Below are positions 23,833 to 35,800 of a DNA stretch of 64,000 bases, in pieces (position 1 is the stretch's first letter; each line of letters opens with the position of its first letter). This DNA comes from Symsagittifera roscoffensis (Eukaryota > Xenacoelomorpha > Acoela > Convolutidae). The notes beneath the pieces were generated by a model, which was not told the DNA's origin, did not search any database, and worked only from the letters and a program-made list of their open reading frames with translations. The stretch is taken from NCBI RefSeq assembly GCF_963678635.1, contig NC_087062.1, forward strand, positions 33,207,651 to 33,271,650, written 5' to 3'. The position numbers and the translations under genes were made by a program.

Positions 23833-26800
23833 TGTATGTTTGTATGTATGTATGTATGTATGTATGTATGTATGTATGTATGTATGTATGCATGTATGTA
23901 TGTATGTATATATATTTGGAAAAGAGTCAATGAACGCAAGAAAACAAAAAAGAACCGTTTTCTTTTTCTGAAACATTCAACTTTCGAATATCAAATACAT
24001 TCAATTTCGAATAAGAAATACATAGCCTTTTTTGATCAAATTAGCTAAATGAGAAAAATGAATCAATGGATAAAGTTTTTTTCCGATGGAAAATCTGAAA
24101 ATGAAAATCCACTTTCGAAACCAGTAGTCAATTTCGTTTTCGTGACCTTTACACTTTTGATTTTCGATAGTGGAGTTTAAAGGAAAAGAGCAGAAAAAAA
24201 ACGAAGAAATCAAAAGTCAAATAGCCAAAACGCAAATATGAGCGTGAACAAATTTCATGACTTTTGTCTGAAAAAAAGTTTCACGACCTATATAAGAGTC
24301 TTCACTGCGTTCATTGACTCTTGAATGCGTAGCCGCTTTTGCGCTTCCAGTTCATTTTAATCATCATGATAAATTGGAGCTCCGCTGGAAACATTGATTT
24401 GTTTCGACCATTGAAACTGGGGAAGAAATTTGTATTCAGATTTGTTGTAGTTTTTTTTCACGCAAAGTCAGGCAATTTAAATAATCATCGGAACGCGTTG
24501 AGTGATATATCATATCAAAACCCTTTCAGTCGCAATTCGAACGACATAAATTTTCCCCAGTTTTTGATTTTCAGTCTATCTTTTAGCAATTAAATTGATC
24601 GAGTAACGTTCGTTCTACAAAAATAGGTCAATTAGGTAAAGAAAACTTATTATTACCAAAGAGAAAAATAGTTTGAAAATTTCCTTTACGGTTTTTTCAA
24701 AAAATTTCCAACAAAAAGTTTTAAAAAGACTGTGCACAAATAGACAAATGACATTTACATTTGTTACCGTTCGTGCCTAACTCACTAACTTTCTACGCGT
24801 TTGAATAATTCTCTCATCGCACCACGCACAAAAAACGACACTGATTGGAAGAAATGGAAAAATTTATTTATGTTATGTTTTTTATGAATGTGGTCAAAAC
24901 ATGCTGTGATACTAGCACAGCAAACTACTGTCCTTAATGCATTTTCAGATTCGTTACTAGAGCGCAAAAATTCAAAAAGAATTTTTTTTCAAGGTGTGAT
25001 GATATGATGAACACAAGCCCATAACTTAGACATATTCGATAGTAATTTTGTAAATTAAAAATATTCAAGAAGTTTTCCTCGAAAAAGGATTAGAAAAAAT
25101 CTATACACAGAGGCGAAACTGATTTTCGCACCTCTTGCGATACAATTAGAACATTGCATTACGAGATAATAAAGAAAACAAAATTATTTGACTGAAAAAT
25201 TCGAAAAAAATATCTACAAAAAATTCACAACTTCGTCTCGGATTATGTTCAAAAACATCTTAACAAGCATTGAGAAGGTCAACAAAAGCTAAAAAACTTG
25301 AGTCGACCCTCGTTAAGCCAAAAACTAAACTAGTAAGAAAAAAGCAAGCTAAAAAATTATAAAATCAAAATTTGTTCCCTGAATTAAGCAAAATAATTAT
25401 TAAATTTTCGCCCTTGAAACTGCGCAACCAACAAAAAAGGACCAAACCGATATAACATAAACTGAAACCGTTTAGCCGAAAAAAAAACAATAAAATTATT
25501 AAAAATCAGAGTTGATAAATTACAGAACAACTTTCAATTATAGTTTACAATATTTGAATGGAAAATTGAAATAAAGCTTTGAAACCAATTGCTCTAAAAA
25601 CGTACCAGTTATAATAAAGTGCGTTTGGAAAAAATAGCCAACAGAGTTGGAAAAGAGTCAATGAAAGCAAGTAAAACAGAGAAAAACACTGACTTGTTTT
25701 TTTTTTGAAAAAACCTCAACTTTTAAATTTAAAAGAAAAATCTAGATACACAAATGAATTGAACTTAGAAAGAAATCAAAAGCCAAGTTGCGAATAGGTA
25801 TAAATTTGAGCCTGAACAAATTTTGAGACGTTTCCTGAATAAGAGTCTTAACTACTTTCAACAACTCTTAAAAATGAGAAATCAGACGACATAAGTTAAG
25901 ACGAAATCCACAAATACGAAAAAGTAAAAAAAAATCTACAATTTAAGACATAAGTTAAGACGAAATCCACAAATACGAAAAAGAAAAAAAAATACGAAAA
26001 AGTAAAACAAAAGAAAAGTTGTTAGCAGGAAAAAAAGTTAGCCTAGTTCCCGATTTCAAGTCATTTGCTCTTGCAAAAAAGCCCAAAAATCTCCGGAACA
26101 AAACATAGAAACTATACACACTTAGCCGACTTCTAGTTGCAAAAGAGTAATAAACGCAACGAAACAGAAAAAAAAAACTACTCGATTGTTTTTTGAAAAA
26201 TCTCCGCCTTCCAATTTCGAAGAAAAAAATAGATGGCCTAAAACATCTTTTGTAGAACAATTTATTATTGACCATTTTTTCATGAAATCAACCCAATTTG
26301 AGAAAACTGGATCAATACGTAATGATTGTATTTCACTGTGAAACCTGATAATTAAATTCCAATTTCGAATCAAGAAGTCAACTACGTTTTTCGTGACCTT
26401 TACACTTTTGCTGTTTGATAGTGGAGTTTGTCTTCCTTTTAAAAAAAAGGAAATGCACTGAGCTTTAAAAAAAACAAGCTGCAAAAAATCAAAATTAAGC
26501 GTGAACAAATTTTAAAACTTTTCCTGAAAAAAAAACCAAAAAAATTACCAAGACCTATATAAGAGTCTTCACTACGTTCAAATATCCGGAACAAATCATT
26601 AGAAGCTTGACAAATATCCTTAACAAATCATTGGAAACTTTTTAAATATCTGGAACAAACCACTAGAAACTAATTAAATATCCGGAACAAACCATTAGAA
26701 ACTTTATAAATATCCAAAATATCCGGAACAAACCATTAAAAACTTTTCAAAGGGCTTTCGGAAAGCTAGAAAAAAAGCCCTTCTGTTGAAACTAAGCCGA

Positions 26801-29800
26801 CAAAAATAAGCAGACAGATAATAATCTCAAATAGTCGAAAAGTTCCAGTTCGCAAAAAAACAGTTCCCGACTGGATTCGAACTGCCCGACTTTGTCGTAT
26901 CAAGCATGGGTATTACCGCAACTTGGAAGACAGCTGAACGTTCAAAAAAGTCGGGCCCCGGAAACTAAGCCGACAAAAACAAACAAACAGACGGACGATA
27001 GTCCAAAAAAGCACAAAAACTCTTATTTGCTAACAGGTGCCAGGCCGATTCGAATCACCTTTGCCGCCTCGCGCAGGTGTGTTACCTCTATGTCAGATCC
27101 GAAAATTCTGTTTATCCGAAAACTGTTTATCCGAAAAAACTGTTTATCCGAAAATTCAATAATCGGTTACAAAGCCCTTGCTAATTGCAAAGGTAAGCAA
27201 AGAGCTTACTGGGTGTAGTCAATATAGTTGCAAACGCATTGATAAACTGAGGAAGCCGAGAAAAAATGAACTGAGGATGCCGAGAGATATTTGAAATTTT
27301 TTTTTTCAAAAAAAAACTTGTTCTGTAAGAACAAATTGCATCGTGAAGCTCATCCAATTGGCAAGGTTGTTGGATTCGAACACTCAACTCTACGCACTAA
27401 AACATTTTCTCTCGTCATTTCTAGCAAATCAACCAAAAATGTACTTCTAAATATATCAAGTGCCCATGTGCGCGATTCCAATTCATTAAAGATGCAGGGA
27501 AAAATCGCTTGACGTTCAGAGTAGAGCAACGATTTTCACTTATGAAGAAAGAGTATTTCTAAAAATAAATTGAGCGCAAGATTTTGAACTATATCCTTGT
27601 CCAAATAGATTGTTGTGTCACAATATTGTTCTCCTAAATAACTGCTCTTAACATTAATGACGAATGGCACAAAACTAACTTATGCTCATTGGCATTGACG
27701 TTTCCGTTTAATTTTACTTAAAACTGACAGTTCAATTAATTGCCATAGACAAACAAAGAAAGCATGAAGGAAATTTTGCACAAAGGACTGAGAAAAAGTC
27801 AACAAAAAATGACAGGCAATGCCTTCGCTCGCACAACTTCCTCGAATTAATTAAATTGAACCAGATTTAAAAAAGTATATTTGTGTCCGTTCTCATTCCG
27901 TAAATCAATTGACAGCTCAGTCAATATATCAAGGCCATGAGAAAGTTTTTTTTTCAAATAACCTCATTTATCTATTATTCAGATGTAAAACTTTACAACT
28001 TGGATTTTTGTTCCGATCCCCCCACCCCCTTAAGAAAGGAGCCATGGATTAGTTTGTGTTTTTTCCGCCCTATTCGACAAACTCAAAGATATCTTGTAGA
28101 ATGTCAAGTGTGGTATGATTGATATTGATGCCCTAGCGATCGGATTTCCGCTCCTAAAAAAACAAAAAGTTGTCTGTGTCGAGAAAAAACTGGTCTGAAC
28201 TTTTCTGTTTGTCAAACTAAATTACACGGCAACCAAATTACAAGAAGATTTCTCTAAATATTGCAACCATTTCTGCAGCGTCGATTGTCCTTCATCTTAA
28301 AATTCAAATTTTCTGATATTTTTTAAATTTTGATTTTTTCATTTACTTTTTAGTTACCATTTGAACTTCTCAGTTTAAGTTTTGTGGTCGGAATAATTTG
28401 TGCTACGTTCACAACGACTGGCTATCCGTGTTACATATGAAGAATTTTTGCCGATTAAGTAAAGGGTGTCCTACAATTTAATAAGCAATTTAACACCCTA
28501 AATTTTACTACCTAGTCATTTCACTACCAAACATTTTGAATCCCCCACAATTTAACTCCATTCATAACTTAACACCAACATGAATGCTGTACGAACTCCC
28601 AATCTTAACTCCTGTCGCACCAAAGTTATCCCTCCAATTAAGGCACGCATCACATTGAAAAACTTAGTTTATCTCAAATGTACTTGCTAAAAGGAGGCTT
28701 CCTTATCGACAAGTTAGCATTTTTTTCATTTAGATAGTTCACTAAACCCACATAATTACTGAAAGGAAATGGCTTGAGCAAACAACAAAAAAAACCAAGA
28801 TGAAACTTTCAAATTCACAGGTTCATCCAAAAAACCCAACTCATACAGCATCAGGCCACGGACGAATTTATCTCAAGCGACAAACGAATTTACCGAAAAC
28901 TGGATATGCTCAAAACAACAAACACAAAAATGTCGAGCATCTGCTATTATAGAAAAGAAATGCTTTAGTGGGGACGCGTGGAGAGCACAATCACGACAAT
29001 TCAGCAGGAAAACCAGATGCTCGAAATGTCATCAGGCATTTAAAACAGCTCAGCGGCGAGAATTTAACACCAACCGCTGAAGATGCCAGTGCGGTTTTGC
29101 CAGTATTAAATGACATGGCAACTCACTTTGCCTTCCCAACTTAAGACAAACTGGGTCTCAAAGTGACCTAAGGAAGAAATCAGAAGATAGCATTGGCCTT
29201 AAAATGCTGCCTTCCTTTGCTTGTGAAAAAAAAAGATTGGCAAGTCCTATGATATGATGGCTCAGGAAATTCAAAACGTATGTGGCAGAAGCTGTTTAGA
29301 ATCTGAAAAAAATTACGAGCAAAGTCTCTACTCTGGCTCCCTATATAACAAGCATGGTGCCAAACCGTGAACTTTTCTTCCCAACAACCCTCTGGAACCA
29401 GAGAGATGCGGCAATGAGTGGGATTGCTACGACAACAAATTTTGTCGAAGGATGAATTTTGGCTTCTAATTTTACTTCGGTGGAGAGCCTATGCAATAAT
29501 AAGGAAAGTATTGGGCAGCTTGTGAAAAGACACCTCCGAACAAAAACTAAATATTTTTTGGAAGCATCGATAGCCATAAAATCACGCAGAAAAAGAAACC
29601 GCATTTTAAATCAAAGAGTTCAAAAAACGATGTCTGTCTTTCAAGACAAAACTGATCTGTTCTTTTTCAGAGCATTATCTACTTTGTTTTAAACCAGCGT
29701 AAATTCTGTCTTATCTTTTGATTCATATTTATTTTGAATTCAAACTTTAATACTCGCTAAAAGAGCTCTTTTGAAAAGACGTTTCCTTTCAGACTCCTGA

Positions 29801-32800
29801 AAAATGTACTAAACACAAGAACTTGACTCGTGTAGTAGCAATTAACACCCAGGACAATCATCCCTAATTCGGGATGCTGGGTTGTAACTAGAGACTGAAA
29901 AACCGTTTAGTTTTGCATTTATGGGCCAACAATTCAAAAAAAGCTGAACAAAGCGATCGCGTTATAGGTTTAAGCACGAGAATGATTCTAAAATTGAATG
30001 CTTTTTAGCTTTTTGATAATAATGCAAACTTTTTAAATTACTATACCGGCTAACGTCTGGAAAACCATGTCACTTTTTGTCAAAGAACGTTTAATCAATT
30101 GAGGGCCTTTGAAATATATTAAAAATCTGCTTGTATTTGGTTGGCATCATATTACACCGAAGCGAAGCTAAATAAGTATCTTTCAGCAGAACTACGTTCA
30201 TTACTCTTAAAAAGTAGGTAGTGAAAATGTACGGTGTTAAGTTGATTATGTTTAAAAACGTGGTAACCAAGTAAACGAATACTGTGCTAGTTGATGATTT
30301 TTAATATTTCTTATACAAAATATCTTTCACTTGATTGCGCATAAATTTTTGAGTAACGACCAATTAGTTCGCAATTTTTAAATTGAGTTCATTTTCAAAC
30401 TAATTATGCTTCTATTGCTTCTAATTTTGTGTCTTTGGCTTGCATTCCACTTTTTAGTTTCAAACCTCCTAATAGGTGGCAGCTAAAACTCAAAAGCTAA
30501 TTCGATTCCAACCGATCTAACTTTTTTAATGCTTTTGTTTTTTTGCATCACTCTTGTATTTTTCTGAAAGAAAATATAATCAAGTTTGTGAACAAAATTT
30601 TTGATCAGTTTGCCAAAAGCTGGCTCACCGAAAAAGAAATTCTGGATGCTTTCCTGTAAATCCAAGCGAAAAAATGACCGCCGTTATGAGACTCATCCAA
30701 ATAACGACAATGGTTTTATGAAATACTAGTATAATCACGTGTTTTGTAATTAAAATCGAATTTGGCAGGTGGCACACTTCTCTCACAGTTCAGAGAGGTT
30801 TTGCGATTAACGGGAGCTACTTCGTCCAAGGAGGTATTTTATTCATCAATCAAACTCTGCTGTAGAGCACACCAATTGAAAAGGGATTAAAAGCGGCCCT
30901 GATTGGCACTCGGAGACAGGCACGCTGCTTCAGATTAGCAGCCAAGCTCTAATTGTAAAGCAGTTTTATCAAAATTTCATCCAACAACAATGTCAGATTA
31001 CAAATTGAAGGAGACTTTAAGCCATTAAGAAGTTAAACATTAAAAAGATTTGAAGGAATTTCAAAAAATGTACATAATCGTTTGAAATTTTACCATCAGC
31101 TCAGATGTTTCCCGAGATTTAAAAATCTTATTTGTTCAGTCTCCTCTGTAGAAAAACATAGATGTTCATTCTTTAGAAGCTGAAATAGACAAGTTCCTGG
31201 AAAACAAGCAGTTCTGATGTTCAAAACTATCTGCGGCTGCATAGAAACAATTATATTAGTGTAACACTTCTGAGAAAATTCAAATTCAAACATTCGAGCT
31301 GATATCTAAACTGCAATTGAATACTCATTTTTTTTTGAATATTTGACAATTAATTTTAAGAACCTTTCCGCACGCTCGCTCATTAAGAAGCCCTAATAAT
31401 CTACGGATTGTGCACTAAAACAGACCCCAGCCTAGTCTGACTCCAAAGAAAGATAAGAAAGAAAACCCCTCTAGCAAAATAGCAACTATTCACACCATTC
31501 ACTCTCGATTTCACTTTCAAAATAAACGTCCAACATTGAATACTGCATTTTTGTATCAGATCGGGAAAATTATTGACCCGCGCTGATACAAACCACACAA
31601 CTTTGTAGGAAACTTGTGCCTGTTGGGCTTTTTTAATCCTTCTATCACCACGTCAGAAGATTAAACTGTTATTTTTTGTCAACAAATTGAGACAGACCTC
31701 GAGTATAATTCTCCCAGAAAAAAATAATCAAATAATTCAGAAACGCTGCCCGAAAGCGTAAATCCAGTTTAAAAAGCTACCACCGGACCTCGAATTTCCA
31801 GGGACACACTTAGAAAGAGTAAACAACTTCGGGGAAAGTTTTTGCCCACACGCACAGAACACAAGAAGTTAAAGAAAATTTACTTTAATTGCCTCAAGTC
31901 AAAAGAAACAAATTTGTTATTCCGGGGCTAGTTATCAGACAGGCCTCTTTTGAAACATATACAACTTAAGACTACCGCGAGATCGATTCGGACTGATAGC
32001 GAACCGAGAAGACATATTGAGAGACGGTCTAGGGAAGTCTCGACTCCTCAGAGAGGGCGTAGAAAATGCCACTAGATGGGAAAACCTTCTGGTCAATAGG
32101 GCATAAACTTTCCGCACGTAAGCGTAAAAATCTGAAAGACTTTTAGGGCGAGATCCTCAGCAGTGAAGCGTAATGGAAGCTTTTTTGTTTTGGCGATAAC
32201 TTCTCATTTGGAAATAAAGTTTTTATACAAGAATAATTTCTCAATTATTTGGCTTGTAGAAATGCTACCCCTTGAACTACCAAAGGTTGCACCTTTCGTT
32301 ATTTTTCCAATGATATTCGTTATTTGCTTTAAGCCTTTAGTTGATTGGAAACGCAACTATATTTCATCAGAAAAATGAGCATTTTGAGCTTGCTTGTCGG
32401 TCTGCCATATAAAAATCATAAAACCCGGAAGAGGGAATACTGACATTCATGACAATCATCAAACGGATATGACAAAAATCTCTAATGATTTAATGTCATC
32501 ATTGCACACCGATACCACGTATGTTTTGCTTCCTTCCCACAATCAGACTTGACAGAATGCTAAATGAAATCCACTGAACGGATATCGGTCAATTGGAAAC
32601 AAAAGACCGGTGCAATAAAAATTAAAAACTGAAATATTTCTAAATCAAATTGTGAACTCAACGTCGCATCGTCATATATAGGAAATTGCATTTCATATCA
32701 CTCCCTCAAAATCCCTCCCTGCTTTCTTATTTTTACAATAGCACGTGAAATGTATATTACTTAGCAATTTATCTGCGTATCCAATTCTCATACCATCCAC

Positions 32801-35800
32801 CATTCATCTTTTCTCATCACAACACAATTCATCTCAAGGCTCAGCTTTGTTTCTCTTCTCTGAGGACATATCAAAATAGAGACATGTTATGACAATAGGG
32901 GCTCCCGCAAGGGCTTAAGTCGACTATATTTCAATTAAGTTGTTGCTCCGCTTTCAGAGACAACACAGCCGCTCTCTTAAATAAACTGACTGCTGGCACC
33001 TAGCCGTACCCCATCACGGACAAAACAAAACATACATCCCTTTTTGGGTCGAATTTATTTTCTCCCACTCCCTTCACAGGGTTCGAATTTAAATAACAGC
33101 GTTGCGGACATGCTACACAGGTGCAACGAAGACAAAACCGTCTGCGATACAGCACAAATAGTCGACAGACAATGAGAAAAAAAGCGACAAAATCAGAAAT
33201 TAGTTAAGTAATTAGTAAATCTACCACAACTTTCATATGTGGAACTCGAATGAAGCTCATTTGGACGAAAACTTTTCAAAGAATACATTTTTTTTGCAGA
33301 AAATAGCATTGAAACGAAGAATACGAAGCCGATAATACTTGCACACACACACCCGATGAGTAAAATAAATAAAGATTTTCATAGGTGCAACGAATAGCGC
33401 TTGCAGGCGAAGCTTCACTTCACAAAAAGGACAGAAATAGCGCTAAACAGGCAAAAAAAAGTAAAGATACGCCTTAAGAAATAGAACTTTTGCTCTGTAC
33501 CTTAATCAAACCTCCAGCCGGGAGATTAGGAGTCTCATGACTTCTATCAGCGCAACGGTCACTTGAAAATTTCCTAATCTAGCTAGCTAGCTACCAATCG
33601 AGCAGCTACAAATGCTATTAAATTATTAACTTTGTGCTGCAAGTACCACCAAATTATATTCAAACTCCAACCCCAACATTTGGACATTCACGTCACAGAA
33701 TGTGCGCCACGATCACCTGGGGCTATACCAAAACTTTGCCTTAAAAAGCAGCAACAGATGCTATTAAATTACCTGCGCTTGAAAATATACCAAAAAAAAA
33801 CAGATGAGCAGTTTTATTTGAAAAAAATCGGTTGGAAAAAATCTGATTCACAAAATAACACTATGATCGCTGGTGTAAATAGATTAGGTAATTACAATAA
33901 ATCAAGCCAGCTCAAAGTGTTTCTTTTGGCTGAAAACTATGACAAAGAGAAACTATGAGAGCTATTGTACAACACAAAAGCTTTTCGGGATTCGATTGAA
34001 AAATTTATTCAATAATATACTGGTAGTATATTGAATAAAATTTTCAATCGAATCAAAAATAGAATGGAGGAAAAATATATTTTATTATAAAACAAAGTCT
34101 AAAAGAGAGAACTACGACTTTACATAAAATTTTTAACCCACAGAGAAATTTTAACATATAAATAATAATTTTTTTCCAATTAGAATTCGTTCACATTTTT
34201 TCGCATCAAATCCGCTTTCTTAATTGAAGAACGTAATTTGCCGTTTTCTAATTAATAAATATAATTGAACTTAAAAAGAAACTAAAAGTCAGCACAGCCA
34301 AGAAATCGACAAAAAAACAGCTCTATAAAGTGAAATAAGTAAAATAGAAATAAGCCTCGAATTAGTAAAAATCGGCTACGTGTCGGATTCGCTCCTGCAG
34401 TCTAGAGATTATGAGTCTCACGCACTAACCAGTCAGCCACTGAGGCTTAGTAATTTACAACACTAGCCACGACTAAAGCAGAGAACAAATGCTATGAAAT
34501 TTCACTGCTACAGATTATAGCAAAAGTTTCACAAATAAGTGAACACTTTTATTTGCGAGTTAGGCTAGATAAACAATGAATAATGACCAAGATCAAATTT
34601 TAAGACTTTTTCCTGAAAAAAAATCAACAAAACGTAGCCAACTGACAGTTGTATTGGAAAGAGTAATGAACTCAAGGAAACTGAGAAATTATTTACTAAA
34701 TTATTTTTTGAAAACATTTTGAATTTCGAAAAAAGAGATGGTCGTGAATTGAGCGTGAACAAAATTGCTTGAAAAAAAATCGCCAAAACCAATATAAGAG
34801 TACTCACTACGTTCATTAATCCTAAAAATGTCGACCTCACTACGTTCATCGACACTCAACCGATCGGCTTTATAAAGACTGAAATTTACATTTTTACTGC
34901 AAATTCCTTTCCAGGCAGACCCTTGACTAGCGTTGAGTCCAATTACCTACATCAAACACAGGAAATGATCCCAGTTATTGATGGAAACGGAAATTTCTTT
35001 TCGCTCCATCATTGATATGCCATCAAACGCTGGAAATTATTCCAGCTATTGGAGGAAACGGAAACTTCTTCTCGCTCTCATAAATAATAAGTAGTTGAAA
35101 ACAATTTTTCTGAGCTTACATTTTATATTGCGAACTTTCAATTTTCCAAGACATCATCCCGCATCTTTTTTATAATAGATATGCGCATCAAATGAGGGCT
35201 AAAAGCACCATCAAAGACGTTCGAAGGAACTAACTCATAACCTGTTTGGAATGAAATTAGCTGCCATGAAATAAGTACACAAACAACGGTTTAAAAAATA
35301 ATAGGAAACTATATTTGTACATCAACCTATATTTGTGCATCACACGAGCTCCCAACTACGCCTCTAAGACCGAAATATAAACAAGGACAGCCGGTTCCGA
35401 CCACAGGTGTAAGGTAATTAAAACATGGCCAACATACAAATGGATCAGAGTCAATAAACGCAAAGAAACAAAAAAATACTGGCTTGTTTTTTGAAAAAAT
35501 CTTTCAAATTTCAAAAAAAATGCCTTCAAAGCTCTTTTAATTTCTAGAACAATTTATGACCGGCATTTATTCAATAAAATTAACAATATGAGAAACTGAA
35601 TCAATTAGTAAAGTCGATTCTATCAATTTTAGCGTCATTTTTTCACGAACGGAGAAGCTGGCATAAAGCAGATTTAATTATAAAAGAAGTAGGAAATTAA
35701 GCTTCGATAGATTAACCGAAATAGATAATCAGCACCAAAATAATAGTTTCGAAGACTCAGATAATAGAAAAAACACGTTATGGCTGAAACAAACATTTAC

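Noticed and set aside
23057-23912. A CRISPR-like or regulatory array
   Set aside because: It is a simple tetranucleotide microsatellite with no spacers, in a eukaryotic intron.
23003-23976. Long open frames of 110-300 codons on both strands (MYVC or IHTY repeats)
   Set aside because: They arise only because a TATG tetranucleotide repeat has no stop codon in several frames. There is no codon structure or splice context.
34375-34445. A real tRNA-Met gene on the minus strand
   Set aside because: The B box is imperfect and the acceptor stem does not close. It belongs to the same repeat family as 17.4 kb.
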